64,000 nt of DNA from Variovorax paradoxus (GCF_018614955.1 NZ_JAGGNV010000001.1:62001-126000); one strand, 5' to 3'. Numbered from the stretch's first letter, positions 26,350 through 35,470 are shown. Made by a program: numbers and translations. The notes: a model not told the origin generated them from the sequence alone.

Positions 26350-27306
26350 ATGCACAGCAAATCCGCGATCCTTGACTCCACGGCAATGAACTCACATGCG
26401 CGTGACCTGCTCGCACTAAGCGACCTCAGGGCGGCTGACCTGATGACCATCATTGAGCGCGCTCAGACGATGGCAGCTTTTTGGAACGAGCGCCGCATGC
26501 CGCAGAGCCTCGCGGCAAAACGGGTGGCTTTGGTAGTCAACGATGGCGGATGGCGCAACACGACGGCTTTCGATATTGGCATCCAGGCGATGGGCGGCTT
26601 GTGCATCCACGCACCGCTTCGCTGGGATTCACGGGAGGAACTGGCGGACCTTGCCGCCTACCTGGGCAACTGGTTCGATGGCGTCGTCACTCGCGCTCCA
26701 GACTTGTCGCTGATGCGCTCGCTGGCCGAAGCGTTCGACGGCCCCGTGCTGAATGCGCGCACGCGGCTCAACCATCCTTGCGAGACGCTTGGCGACCTGG
26801 CATTCAGTTTCCATCGTCGTGCTCGCATCGACGGAATGAAAGTGGCCGTCGTCTCTCCGGCGGCCAACATCCTGGGTTCCTGGATCGAGGCCGCGGCGGT
26901 GTTGCCGCTCGAAGTTGTACAGGTCTTCCCCGCCAAATGGCATGCGCCTGCTGTCCCGCCCACAGTCCGGTTTCGTACGAGCGAGGACATGGGCGAACTG
27001 GAGGACGCCGACCTCGTCGTAACGGACTGCTGGCCGGAAGGTGCCGAACACGGCGAACTTCAGCAGTTCCAGGTTACGGCGAAACACCTTGGAACGCTTC
27101 GCCCAGAAGCAAGCTTTGTCCCGTGCCCGCCGGTTTCGAGGGGGAAGGAGGTGTCAGCGGAAGCGATGGTGCATCCCGCGTGCCGCGTCATAGCCGCCAA
27201 GGCCTTTCTGCTGCACGCGCAGAACGGCTCTGGAATGGGCCTTCACCCATCCTTGACCATACTGCAGGAAACCTACCCGTTGAGCGCGACACTGCGCCGT
27301 CGCTAG
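26350..27306 (+). CDS. Ornithine/aspartate carbamoyltransferase-like paralogue
   Basis: A 318-residue protein of the carbamoyltransferase superfamily with both Rossmann-like domains: N-terminal half to about residue 150, then VAVVSPAANILGSWIEAAAVL. The carbamoyl-phosphate loop S-T-R-T is changed (NDGGWRNTTAFDIG), and HPxQxLAD reads HPCETLGD. The C-terminal HCLP is PCPP, followed by a conserved RGKEVS. The changes suggest another substrate or lost carbamoyl phosphate use, so I do not call it argF. Housekeeping arginine genes are not near. Start uncertain (TTG 26347, ATG 26350 or 26386). Confidence 0.75.
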   Translation: MHSKSAILDSTAMNSHARDLLALSDLRAADLMTIIERAQTMAAFWNERRMPQSLAAKRVALVVNDGGWRNTTAFDIGIQAMGGLCIHAPLRWDSREELADLAAYLGNWFDGVVTRAPDLSLMRSLAEAFDGPVLNARTRLNHPCETLGDLAFSFHRRARIDGMKVAVVSPAANILGSWIEAAAVLPLEVVQVFPAKWHAPAVPPTVRFRTSEDMGELEDADLVVTDCWPEGAEHGELQQFQVTAKHLGTLRPEASFVPCPPVSRGKEVSAEAMVHPACRVIAAKAFLLHAQNGSGMGLHPSLTILQETYPLSATLRRR

Positions 27307-27314
27307 ACTTGGGA

Positions 27315-27785
27315 ATGTCCAGAGCTCTGTTCGCCCTCGTCCTCTTGCTGCTCGCCTGCAGCGCGCAGGCACAGCGCCAGCCTCCTTCCAGCACCGAGAT
27401 CCGATCGGCGTACTGCATCAGCGTGCTGACCGGCCGAGCCAGGGATGCGCAAATGCTCGCTTCTCTGCCGGCGCCCAGGTCGCTGCAGGAAGGCTTCCGG
27501 GAAGTGCAGGCAGGATACGAACAAGACGTGCGCCGCCTCCGAAGTTACCTCGTGCCCCGGATGAAGCACCTGGACGGAGAGGCGCTGCTGGAGGCGGCCG
27601 ACCGTGGGCAGTCCGACGTGAACTCATTCCTGCGGACGCAGCTTGCCTGCAAGACCCGCTGCGACACGAAGCTGGCGCCCGGGCCGGACGCCAGCGCAAA
27701 AAACACGGCGTGCCTCAGCGCTTGCTCAGCGGAGGACCCTGCGTTCGATCGGGTCAATGCGTGCAGCGCGGTGAACTGGTTGTGA
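27315..27785 (+). CDS. Small secreted cysteine-rich protein, unknown
   Basis: A 156-residue protein with a clear signal peptide (ALFALVLLLLACSAQAQ, cleavage after residue 19 or 20). The mature part has seven or so cysteines, with a cluster ACKTRC ... TACLSACS ... NAC near the C-terminus, suggesting disulfides. No known family is recognised. It starts 9 bases after the carbamoyltransferase-like stop, so the two may be cotranscribed, but the functions do not obviously connect. Confidence 0.65.
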   Translation: MSRALFALVLLLLACSAQAQRQPPSSTEIRSAYCISVLTGRARDAQMLASLPAPRSLQEGFREVQAGYEQDVRRLRSYLVPRMKHLDGEALLEAADRGQSDVNSFLRTQLACKTRCDTKLAPGPDASAKNTACLSACSAEDPAFDRVNACSAVNWL

Positions 27786-27852
27786 TCTTGACCCGGTCGC
27801 CCGGGCGGTTGAATCGAAGGTCCGACGATTCAGACCGCGCCAGCCGTCCGGT

Positions 27853-28743
27853 TCACTCAGCCGCCACGGCCCGGGCAGCCCCTCCAATACTGGTGTCCGT
27901 GGCGGCGTAACCGCCACCCCTGAGCTGGCTGGTGTCTGTCGATTCGAACTTGCAGTAGGCCGGCACCGGCGTGAGGGAACTGCTGGGAGTGGAAGGAAAT
28001 TGCCTGGCGCGGTCCGTGGTTGGCTCGATCGTGAAGGTGGTCACGCGGTCCGGTACGGGGCTGCCGTCCGGCTGCGTTGCCTCCACGTGGTAGGTGAGGG
28101 TCACTTCCAGCGGGACAGTGCTCAGATTCACGAGCGTGCACGAGCCGATTTGATTGGTCTCCAGGAAGAAGGGTGGCGTCGCCAAGACCGTCGGCGCCCG
28201 CTTGCCCGCGGCGCGGGAGCGTTCGTGATTGCGCTCGTTCTGGTCGGCCGATGCCGTGGCCACGATGGTGCTGAGAACGCGACTGCCCTCCTGAATCGCA
28301 GCACTCGCCCGGAGTGCGCTGGTGTCTGCCGATTCAAAAATGCACCAGTTCCCCGTTGGAAAAGGCACCACCCTCGGAACGCTGAACGTGAAGGACCGGA
28401 TGGGCCCTGGCGGCAGGGTGATGGTCGTGACGGTATCCGGGAGGGGGCCTCCCCCGCCGATCAACCTGAACTCCGTGTGCCTGGTCACCGTGACTTCCTG
28501 AGGCGCCGTGCCCACGTTCTCGATCGAACAGACGAAGCTCTGGAGGTTGTTCCAGTAGAGCGGTGGCGTCGCCAGGAGCGTCGGTGTCTTTTGGCGGCCA
28601 TCTGCGCGTTCGTTCTGGTCAGCCGATGCGGGAATCGCGATCGCCAGCAAGCCGATTGCAAATGCGGCTCTGGCGCGGGCGGCCGCCCGATGCGCGAACG
28701 GGCGGCGTGCGAAACGCGCTGCCGGAGGAACTGGGTCTTCCAT
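27853..28743 (-). CDS. Secreted protein with two tandem repeats
   Basis: A 296-residue exported protein; the signal peptide ends near PASA (AIGLLAIAIPASADQNE). The mature part is two copies of a roughly 115-residue domain. Each begins SADQNER and carries a LATPP segment, then a cysteine (FVCSIENVGT or GSCTLVNLST), an EVT(V/L)TxH strand, a DxVTT strand, and the ending C-x-FES(A/T)DTS. The alternating strands suggest an immunoglobulin-like beta-sandwich with one disulfide. Function unknown. GGAGATCGAG precedes the ATG at 28743. It follows the MurA paralogue on the same strand, 176 bases away. Confidence 0.7.
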   Translation of the reverse strand: MEDPVPPAARFARRPFAHRAAARARAAFAIGLLAIAIPASADQNERADGRQKTPTLLATPPLYWNNLQSFVCSIENVGTAPQEVTVTRHTEFRLIGGGGPLPDTVTTITLPPGPIRSFTFSVPRVVPFPTGNWCIFESADTSALRASAAIQEGSRVLSTIVATASADQNERNHERSRAAGKRAPTVLATPPFFLETNQIGSCTLVNLSTVPLEVTLTYHVEATQPDGSPVPDRVTTFTIEPTTDRARQFPSTPSSSLTPVPAYCKFESTDTSQLRGGGYAATDTSIGGAARAVAAE

Positions 28744-28891
28744 GGCTCGATCTCCATTTGAGATGCCGCGGTGCGGACGACTCGAATCTGCGGCAAAGAC
28801 GAGCCGGGGACCCATGCTGCTGCTCGAACGCCGGTGGTCGCCGAGCGGGCATGTCCGGCGCAAAGTGTAGGCGCCCCTCATCGGAGTTCAA

Positions 28892-28907
28892 CCCCCAAAA
28901 AGGGGGG
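28892..28907 (-). terminator. Hairpin after the MurA paralogue gene
   Basis: CCCCC and GGGGG pair across a five-base A/T loop in the gap 13 bases past the murA-like stop, followed on the minus strand by TTGAA. A short T-run is lacking, so termination efficiency is uncertain. Confidence 0.4.
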
Positions 28908-28919
28908 CTTTGACAGCCC

Positions 28920-30215
28920 CTAGTCGCCCGCCACCCACTCCACCGTCGCGCCGAGCGCGTTGAGGTTCTCGACGAAGTGAGGGTGCGCACGCCGTATCGG
29001 CAATGCATTCAGGATGGTCGAGCGGCCTTCGATGCTCGCGGCCAACATGAAGAGGGCAATCGCGACGCGGATGATGTAGGGGCTCTCGACGGTCGCGGGC
29101 ACGAGCGGCTTGCCGCCATAGACGATGAGCCGGTGCGGATCGCACAGCACCGCGTGCGCGCCGAACTTGCCGAGCTCCGAACTCCAGCCGAGCGCGCCTT
29201 CATACACCTTGTTCCAGAACATGACCGAGCCTTCGGCGCGCACGCCCAGCGCGACGAAGATCGGCAGCAGGTCGGCTGGCACGTAGGGCCAGGGCGCCGC
29301 CTCCACTTTCTGGAGGATGTTGGTCGTGAACGGCGGGCGCACCTGGAGCGGTCCGCGGACATGCGCTCGGCTGAAGCCGTCGCGGTGTTCGAGCTCCACG
29401 CCGAATTTGGCGAAGGTCCGGTCGATAAGCGGGAACTGCGCCGACGCGCCATTGCGCACCGCCACGTCGCCCCCGGTGATTGCGCTCAACGCCAGGAAGG
29501 TGGCCACCTCGTGGAAATCGTCGGCGAAGGTGTACTCGGCGCCGCCGAGCGAATCCAAACCCTCCACCTGCAGCTGAGAACCGCCGGTGCCGGCGATGCG
29601 GGCTCCCATCAAGGCCAGGAACGCGCAGAACTCCTGCACATGCGGCTCGCACGCGGCATTGGTGAGCCGCGAGCGGCCCTGCGCCGTCACGGCGCAGAGC
29701 ACGAAGTTCTCGCTCGTGGTGACCGAGGCGTAGTCCAGCCAATGGTCCGTGGCCACGAAGCGGCGGGGCGCCCTGATCGTCACGGCCCCAGGCTCCATCG
29801 CCACCTCTGCCCCGAAGGCGCGGAATACCTCGATGTGCGGATCCATCTCGCGCACGCCCAGCGTGCAGCCGGTGACGTCGTCCTCGATCCTGGCGATGCC
29901 GAAGCGATGAAGCATCGCCGGCACAAGCATGATCGAAGAGCGCATGCCCGCCGGCACGCGGGCCCGGCTGGCATCCAGCAGTGGGCCATGGCACAGCTTC
30001 AGCGTGCCGCCGGCGCCCATCTCGACTGTCGAACCCAGCTCGCGGAAGAACGCCAGCAGCTTGCTCACGTCAGTGATGTCCGGGACGCCGTGAAGAACGA
30101 CCTGTTCATCGGTGAGCAGCGTGGCGCACAGCACTGGAAGCACCGCGTTCTTGTTTGCCGACGGCGAGACGGTGCCGGCCAGCGGACGGCCGCCGTAGAC
30201 GATCAGATGGCTCAT
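28920..30215 (-). CDS. UDP-N-acetylglucosamine 1-carboxyvinyltransferase paralogue (MurA-like)
   Basis: A 431-residue EPSP synthase-fold protein. MurA catalyses the first committed step of peptidoglycan synthesis, transferring enolpyruvate to UDP-GlcNAc. Lys22 and Asn23 (SANKNAVLP) are kept, as is the catalytic loop Cys117 (VTGCTLGVREMDPHIE), the residue attacked by fosfomycin. The essential chromosomal murA of this order normally lies beside hisG, which is not here. With sequence quirks such as VPAGMRSSIMLVPAML, this looks like a second, divergent copy. It is divergent to the SRPBCC gene (158 bases). Its role could be cell-wall stress or a secondary metabolite. Confidence 0.85.
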   Translation of the reverse strand: MSHLIVYGGRPLAGTVSPSANKNAVLPVLCATLLTDEQVVLHGVPDITDVSKLLAFFRELGSTVEMGAGGTLKLCHGPLLDASRARVPAGMRSSIMLVPAMLHRFGIARIEDDVTGCTLGVREMDPHIEVFRAFGAEVAMEPGAVTIRAPRRFVATDHWLDYASVTTSENFVLCAVTAQGRSRLTNAACEPHVQEFCAFLALMGARIAGTGGSQLQVEGLDSLGGAEYTFADDFHEVATFLALSAITGGDVAVRNGASAQFPLIDRTFAKFGVELEHRDGFSRAHVRGPLQVRPPFTTNILQKVEAAPWPYVPADLLPIFVALGVRAEGSVMFWNKVYEGALGWSSELGKFGAHAVLCDPHRLIVYGGKPLVPATVESPYIIRVAIALFMLAASIEGRSTILNALPIRRAHPHFVENLNALGATVEWVAGD

Positions 30216-30373
30216 GACTGAAGCTGCTTCCTGGAAAAAGCGCCAATGATGCACGCTTGGGCTGCGCTTCCAGGTCGTTCCAAAAGCCGAGATGTGGCAG
30301 CATGCGCCGACAGCGAAAGTCCAAGCGGCCTACGGCCGCCTAAGCCGGACGATTCAAGAAAGAGAGGCACAAA

Positions 30374-30784
30374 GTGGCAGCATTGCACGAAGCGATGGTC
30401 GTCAGCCAGACGGTCGACGTCTCCGCGGATGTCGTCTACGCCTTCGCCCGGCAGATGGAGAATCTGCCGCTCTGGGCGTCTGGCTTGGCCAAGGGTATCG
30501 AGCAACGTGATGGGGAATGGTTCGCCGACTCGCCGATGGGTCAAGTCAAGGTGACGATGGCTCCCGCCAATTCGTTTGGCGTGCTCGACCATGACGTCAC
30601 GCTCCCGGATGGCGTCAGCGTCCACAATGCGCTCCGGGTGACACCCTGTGGAGATGGGAGCGTGTTGACCTTTGTCGTGCTTCGATCGGCTGGCGCCAGC
30701 CAGGAGAGCTTTGACGCTGACGTAGCGCATGTACGTCAGGACCTCCTGGCCTTGAAGCAGCTGCTTGAGCAGCAAACTTCTTGA
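30374..30784 (+). CDS. SRPBCC-family protein
   Basis: A 136-residue small soluble protein with the START/polyketide-cyclase-like fold. Evidence is the opening strand-helix VSQTVDVSADVVYAFARQMENLPLWASG (ends VSQTVDVSAD and LPLWASG) and the late SVLTFVVLRSAGASQESFDADVAHVRQDL helix. Such proteins bind hydrophobic ligands or are of unknown function. GTG at 30374 has GAGAGG upstream. No partner gene is obvious. Confidence 0.75.
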   Translation: MAALHEAMVVSQTVDVSADVVYAFARQMENLPLWASGLAKGIEQRDGEWFADSPMGQVKVTMAPANSFGVLDHDVTLPDGVSVHNALRVTPCGDGSVLTFVVLRSAGASQESFDADVAHVRQDLLALKQLLEQQTS

Positions 30785-30793
30785 CGACGCCTG

Positions 30794-31141
30794 CTATGCG
30801 GTCCGGTCTTTCACGGCCCTGACCGCTCGGCGATAGATCAAGATCATGGAAACCAGGCCAAAGAAGGACGCCATGGTCGAGGCCAGCGCGATCGCAAACA
30901 GTACCCCTGGCACCGCATCGTCCGTGGCAAGGAGCGCGAGAACCAGGCAAGCCGCCCACAGTGCACCCCAGCGCAGGATGTAGATGTCCATGTACGTTTT
31001 CAGCCAGACGTAGTTCCGGCTCCTGATCGCCGCACGCTCAGGCGCGCTTGCGTGGGCCGGAGTCGGTTCCAAAGCGGAGGTCGGCGACCAGAACCGGATC
31101 CAGACAGAGCCGGCATCGGCGCTTTCCTTGGAGGGTGTCAT
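30794..31141 (-). CDS. Two-helix membrane protein, unknown
   Basis: A 115-residue protein. After about 50 polar residues, two transmembrane helices (IYILRWGALWAACLVLALLA and GVLFAIALASTMASFFGLVSM) and a short basic tail (YRRAVRAVKDRTA) follow. No family recognised. It is convergent with the SRPBCC gene and lies 68 bases downstream of the lipase start on the opposite side. Confidence 0.5.
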   Translation of the reverse strand: MTPSKESADAGSVWIRFWSPTSALEPTPAHASAPERAAIRSRNYVWLKTYMDIYILRWGALWAACLVLALLATDDAVPGVLFAIALASTMASFFGLVSMILIYRRAVRAVKDRTA

Positions 31142-31209
31142 CAGGCCTCCAGCCTAACCCTTCTCGCCAACCCTCCCGACAAATCGGCCGGGCCCGATGA
31201 CGGGCTGAC

Positions 31210-32202
31210 TCAGTCGTCCTTGCCGCTGGAGCGGTCGTTCAGGAACTCGAAGGTGGCCTGCCAGGTCTGTGGCGAGTTCAGGATGCCGAGGTGCCCGGTG
31301 CGCAGGATGGGATCGTAGGCGCCCTGCCCCGTGAGCACGATCTCGCGCGTGCCGCGCAGGCTGGCGCTCCTGGAGAAGTCCGTCGGCCTGCCGAACGAAT
31401 CCACGGCGGGCACCGGCGCAACCGAGCCGTCCTGCACCGGGAAGTAGACGAAGCTGGCATCGCCGTTGCGGATCACCAGCACGCGCGTGGGCCCGTCGTT
31501 CTCGTTGCGCCCGTTGCGGCCATTGAGCAGGCGCAGGAAGGGCGTGTCGGGCGAGCCCAGTTCCTGGCACACGTCGCTCGCAGGCGTGAAGCCGCCCGCG
31601 GCCGGGGCCTGCCAGTAGTTGGCGGGGTCGGGCGAGCAGTTGATGATGCCGTGGTTGGGCCCGTCGATCGCGACGACGCGGCGCACCATGTGTTGCACCT
31701 CGTCCTGCCGCATCCATTCACGCGCGAGCGTCACGCCCAGGCTGTGCCCGACGATGTCCACCCGCTTGGCGCCCGTGAAGTCCATCACCGCGCGCACGAA
31801 GCGGCGCAGGTCGGGCACGTTGGCCGCATTGGTGTGGGCGATGCTCGAACGGCGTGTCTGGTCCGCGGCCAGGTCGCACTGGTCGCCCTGGTAGCCCACG
31901 CCCCAGAGTTCGCTGGTGGAATAGCCATTGTCGGCGAGGTATTGCGCGATCGCCTGAACCCGCCCGTAGGGGTTGCAGGCGGTGGCGAACGGTGTGTCGT
32001 TGTTGCCGTGAACGAAGATGACCGGCGTTCGCGTCACCGGCCCGGCGGCGCCGAAGCCGATGAGCGGGCGGGCGAGCGAGGTGTCCTCGATCGAGGGAAA
32101 GCCCGGCGGCAGCGTGTTGCCCACGAGGGCCGCTGCCTGCGCGGCGGCGGCCGCGGTCACGAAGGTGGCGAGAGCGGCGGCATGGCGAATCCACGTTTTC
32201 AT
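31210..32202 (-). CDS. Secreted alpha/beta hydrolase (lipase-like)
   Basis: A 330-residue exported hydrolase; signal peptide AALATFVTAAAAAQAAA. The oxyanion region is TPVIFVHGNNDTP, the nucleophile Ser is in VDIVGHSLGVTLA (GxSxG), and a catalytic His candidate is in RTGHLGILNSP near the end. An acidic member is likely in the NGDASFVYFPV or VDSF region. Its four-cysteine pattern and sequence resemble secreted triacylglycerol lipases and PHB-depolymerase-like esterases. Substrate unknown. It is divergent from the GNAT gene (113 bases). Confidence 0.85.
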   Translation of the reverse strand: MKTWIRHAAALATFVTAAAAAQAAALVGNTLPPGFPSIEDTSLARPLIGFGAAGPVTRTPVIFVHGNNDTPFATACNPYGRVQAIAQYLADNGYSTSELWGVGYQGDQCDLAADQTRRSSIAHTNAANVPDLRRFVRAVMDFTGAKRVDIVGHSLGVTLAREWMRQDEVQHMVRRVVAIDGPNHGIINCSPDPANYWQAPAAGGFTPASDVCQELGSPDTPFLRLLNGRNGRNENDGPTRVLVIRNGDASFVYFPVQDGSVAPVPAVDSFGRPTDFSRSASLRGTREIVLTGQGAYDPILRTGHLGILNSPQTWQATFEFLNDRSSGKDD

Positions 32203-32315
32203 CAGCGGGCTCCTTCTTTAGCGCTCGCGATGATGCCGACCAAAGCCGTCGCTGGCAAGGTTCGCCGCGGGCCGGGCAGAATGCGCCACCTCAGCGACTC
32301 CTCGAGCATGCTTTC

Positions 32316-32744
32316 ATGACAGCCCCGACCATTGCCGAAGCGACGCAAGAAGAAGTGAGATCGGGTGAGATCGGTCGTCGCCTGCGCCACTTCAACTATG
32401 GATTCGTCGGGGAGTACCCGGATTCACAGCCCGTCTGGCTGAACGCCAAAGACGAAGAAGGCCGGCTGGTCGGAGGGATGCGCGGATCCGTCTTTCTGTA
32501 CTGGCTGCACATCGACGTGCTTTGGGTTGACGAGGCGGCTCGAGGCAACGGGCTCGGCAGCAAGCTGCTGCGGCGAGCCGAGGCCAAGGCGAAGAGCTTG
32601 GGCGCGCACAGCGTGAAGCTTGACACCTTCGAATGGCAGGCACGCGACTTCTACGCCAGGCACGGCTACCAGGAGTTCGGTCGCATCGACGACCACACCA
32701 AAGGCTACTACCTCGCCTTCATGATGAAGAAGCTGGCAATCTGA
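32316..32744 (+). CDS. GNAT-family N-acetyltransferase
   Basis: A 142-residue GNAT acetyltransferase. Motif A is clear in IDVLWVDEAARGNGLGSKLLRRAEAKAKSLG, with the acetyl-CoA loop R-G-x-G-L-G/S. The C-terminal FYARHGYQEFGRIDDHTKGYYLAFMMKK is the usual end of the fold. The acceptor substrate cannot be told. It precedes the antiporter gene by 39 bases on the same strand. Confidence 0.88.
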   Translation: MTAPTIAEATQEEVRSGEIGRRLRHFNYGFVGEYPDSQPVWLNAKDEEGRLVGGMRGSVFLYWLHIDVLWVDEAARGNGLGSKLLRRAEAKAKSLGAHSVKLDTFEWQARDFYARHGYQEFGRIDDHTKGYYLAFMMKKLAI

Positions 32745-32783
32745 AGCTGCAAGCAGAATTCTCGATAAACCGGCACCGGCCAC

Positions 32784-34028
32784 ATGTCCCTGACACTCCT
32801 CTTCCTGCAGCTCACCGTCATCCTGGTCACCGCGCGGAGCTGCGGCCTCGTGCTTCGGGCATTCGGCCAACCGATGGTCATTGGCGAGATGGCGGCGGGG
32901 ATCCTGCTCGGGCCGGTCGTGTTCGGCGCGCTGTTCCCGCAGTGGCATCAACAGCTTTTTCCGCCCGCATCACTGCCGGGCCTGTCTTCGCTGGCGACCG
33001 TAGGGGTCGTGCTCTTCATGTTCATCGTTGGCGCCGAGCTGCGCGCGCCCAGCGGCATGGGGGCGCAGTTCAGGGCTGCGGGTTGGGTCGGCGTGTCGAG
33101 CATGGTGCTTCCGATGGTCCTGGGCCTGGCGATCGCGGTCCTTCATCCTGCGCTCGCACCGCAGGGCGTGGAATTCTGGCCATTCGCGCTGTTCCTCGGC
33201 GTGGCGCTGTCGATCACCGCGTTCCCGGTGCTGGCCCGCATCCTCAAGGACCGCAACATGACGCGCACGCGCATCGGCCAGCTGTCGCTCGGTGCAGCAG
33301 GTGTGGTGGATGCGCTGGCGTGGATTCTGCTGGCGCTGGTGGTCGCGCTGGCGAGTGCTGGCGCCGGACTGCAGGGTTTCATGCGCATCGCGATCGGCCT
33401 GGTCGTGCTGGTGACCGTGGTATTCCTCGCCGTGAAGCCGCTGCTGGCCTGGCTGCTGCGCACCCACGCGCCGGACGGCGTGCCTTCGCCGATGATGCTG
33501 GCGGCGCTGCTGATCGGCATGTTCGTCTGCGCCATGCTCACCGAATGGCTGCATCTGCACGCAGTCTTCGGCGCCTTCCTCTTCGGCGTTGCCCTGCCGC
33601 GCGACGACCGGCTTCTGCATGCGCTGACCGAGCGGATAGAGCCGCTGTCGATCGTCGTGCTGATGCCGATCTTCTTTGCGCTGGCGGGGCTGGGAACCAG
33701 TGCCGGCGCGTTCGCGAGCAGCGGGCTGGGCATGCTTGCACTGATTCTGCTGGTGGCCAGTGTCGGCAAGATCGTTGGCGGCGCGGCCGGCGCGCGGATG
33801 TGCGGCTACGGCTGGCGGGAGAGCCTCGCGACGGGATCGTTGATGAATTCACGCGGCCTGATGGAACTCATCGTGATCAAGGTCGGGCTCGATGCCGGGC
33901 TGATCGGGCCCGAGTTGTTCACGATGCTGCTGGTGATGGCGCTGGTCACGACGGCTGCGACCGGCCCGTTACTTACGCTGATCGCCCGGAAGAGCCCGAA
34001 GCCGATCGATCGGCCGACGAGCGCCTAG
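32784..34028 (+). CDS. Cation/proton antiporter (CPA2, KefB/NapA-like)
   Basis: A 414-residue inner-membrane protein with about 12 helices of the Na+/H+ exchanger fold. Features include GQPMVIGEMAAGILLGPVVFG, FMFIVGAELR, ALSITAFPVLARIL (the unwound helix region) and GSLMNSRGLMELIVIK (the NSRG-type motif of helix 10-11). It lacks the RCK/TrkA-N domain of KefB/KefC, so regulation by nucleotides is unlikely. Likely moves Na+ or K+ against protons. Confidence 0.9.
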   Translation: MSLTLLFLQLTVILVTARSCGLVLRAFGQPMVIGEMAAGILLGPVVFGALFPQWHQQLFPPASLPGLSSLATVGVVLFMFIVGAELRAPSGMGAQFRAAGWVGVSSMVLPMVLGLAIAVLHPALAPQGVEFWPFALFLGVALSITAFPVLARILKDRNMTRTRIGQLSLGAAGVVDALAWILLALVVALASAGAGLQGFMRIAIGLVVLVTVVFLAVKPLLAWLLRTHAPDGVPSPMMLAALLIGMFVCAMLTEWLHLHAVFGAFLFGVALPRDDRLLHALTERIEPLSIVVLMPIFFALAGLGTSAGAFASSGLGMLALILLVASVGKIVGGAAGARMCGYGWRESLATGSLMNSRGLMELIVIKVGLDAGLIGPELFTMLLVMALVTTAATGPLLTLIARKSPKPIDRPTSA

Positions 34029-34170
34029 AAATTTAAGCCGTCATCGGGACCGAATGCCTATTGGATGTCGATGAGTGCAGGCTCGTGAAATGCACAAGGG
34101 CGTTCGTTAGAACTCGGTTATCTTTGCCGCCGAACGCCAAACCAGTTTCGTACACACAGCCCTACCGACC

Positions 34171-34572
34171 ATGTTTCGAACTCTGCTCAAGTCAAAGATC
34201 CATCGCGTCGCCGTCACCGATTGCGAACTGCACTACGAGGGCTCCTGCGCTATCGACGAAGACCTGCTCGACGCTGCCAACCTGGCGGAGAATGAGCAGG
34301 TCCACATCTGGAACATCAACAACGGCGAACGCTTCGTGACCTATGCGATCCGCGGCCAGCGCGGCAGCGGCATCATTTCGGTCAACGGTTCGGCCGCGCG
34401 ACGGGCATCGGTGGGCGACCTGATCATCATTGCCGCCTTCGGCCTGGTGCCCGAGGACCAGGTGGCCGGCTACCGGCCAAAGCTGGTGTTCGTGGACGAC
34501 GCCAATCGCATCAAGGAAGAACGCGCCCACATTCCGGTACAGGCCGCCGCGGTCGACGTGTCTGCGGTCTGA
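34171..34572 (+). CDS. panD: Aspartate 1-decarboxylase
   Basis: A 133-residue pyruvoyl enzyme that makes beta-alanine from aspartate for pantothenate and coenzyme A. The proenzyme self-cleaves between Gly24 and Ser25, visible in [12 protein letters not shown]. Other conserved parts are [22 protein letters not shown] with Arg, and [16 protein letters not shown]. Length is normal. No panB or panC nearby; panD is often separate in betaproteobacteria. Confidence 0.96.
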   Translation: MFRTLLKSKIHRVAVTDCELHYEGSCAIDEDLLDAANLAENEQVHIWNINNGERFVTYAIRGQRGSGIISVNGSAARRASVGDLIIIAAFGLVPEDQVAGYRPKLVFVDDANRIKEERAHIPVQAAAVDVSAV

Positions 34573-34714
34573 GCGTTGGAACGCGCTGCCATCGACAAGC
34601 GGCGCAAGCTGAGGCGATGAGTGCGCGCAGCTAGGCACTCCGCTGCGGCGCGCTCCTACATGCATCGCCGAGAGATGCGATGTACGTTGTCATTCCAGCC
34701 GAAGGAGACACGTC

Positions 34715-34936
34715 ATGGCCACTCAGCAGACACCATCCCGTCCACGGTCCCCTGACAGATCGAAGGTTCTTCCCGAGAGCCCTGCAACCGTTGTTCCTGC
34801 GGAAGCCGACAGCGACAGCGAGTATGCCGACGCGACCGAATCCACGGGCGGCAGCGCCGCCGACCAGGCGGACGCGGTCAAACCGGCCGGGGATGAGAAC
34901 GCCCCAGGTTCCGTCAAGCGCAAAGAAGCCTCATAA
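34715..34936 (+). CDS. Small acidic disordered protein, unknown
   Basis: A 73-residue protein, rich in Ser, Ala, Asp, Glu and Pro, with no hydrophobic segment. It looks intrinsically disordered. The best support is a strong ribosome site GAAGGAGA 7 bases before ATG 34715. Unrecognised family. Confidence 0.5.
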   Translation: MATQQTPSRPRSPDRSKVLPESPATVVPAEADSDSEYADATESTGGSAADQADAVKPAGDENAPGSVKRKEAS

Positions 34937-35031
34937 CCGGGCTTGAAGCATCTCGATGACGTTCCTCTGGTGCCAGGGATTTGTCATCTGCCCCGGAGCG
35001 GCGTATCTTGGCTGCCGAGAAGGAGCGATCC

Positions 35032-35415
35032 ATGCCTTCACCAACAAGCTTCGTACGAAGAGACAAGCGCGGCACGCCCCCGGTGCCCTCGAGCTCATTG
35101 AGCTACGCCGAAGCAGTGACTTCGCCAGCGGATGCCGAGTTGTGCGAGCGCGCCGTGCTGGCGATCTGGCGCAGTCTGGACGAGCACGATCTCGTGGACG
35201 AGCGGGTACGAGCCGAGCTGGCAGGTGTCCTCGAGCCGTTGATCGTTCTTGCCCTGGGAGATCGTCCGCAACGGTTGATCAACACGCTCAGGTTGCCAGA
35301 CCCGATCGATGCGACCCACCTGTATTGGCTCACTCGCCGGCTGCTGACTCTTGTTCCCGAACTGCAAGCCATGGCCGCCAAGCCGGGAAGCAATGGAGGT
35401 CCGCCCCTCGCCTGA
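35032..35415 (+). CDS. Small soluble protein, unknown
   Basis: A 127-residue protein. The first 30 residues are basic and polar; residues about 35-110 are predicted helical (ELCERAVLAIWRSLDEHDLVDERVRAEL, and THLYWLTRRLLTLVPELQAMA). ATG 35032 has AGAAGGAGCGA upstream, better than the in-frame ATG at 34981. No family recognised; the WLTRRLL helix is amphipathic. Confidence 0.55.
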   Translation: MPSPTSFVRRDKRGTPPVPSSSLSYAEAVTSPADAELCERAVLAIWRSLDEHDLVDERVRAELAGVLEPLIVLALGDRPQRLINTLRLPDPIDATHLYWLTRRLLTLVPELQAMAAKPGSNGGPPLA

Positions 35416-35470
35416 CGCGATGACGTTCGAGGCGTCCCCGCGCGCTGGTCGTGGGGCTTGCTGCCTGAGC

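Noticed and set aside
26350..27306. Annotating the carbamoyltransferase-like gene as argF
   Set aside because: The carbamoyl-phosphate loop and HCLP motif are altered.
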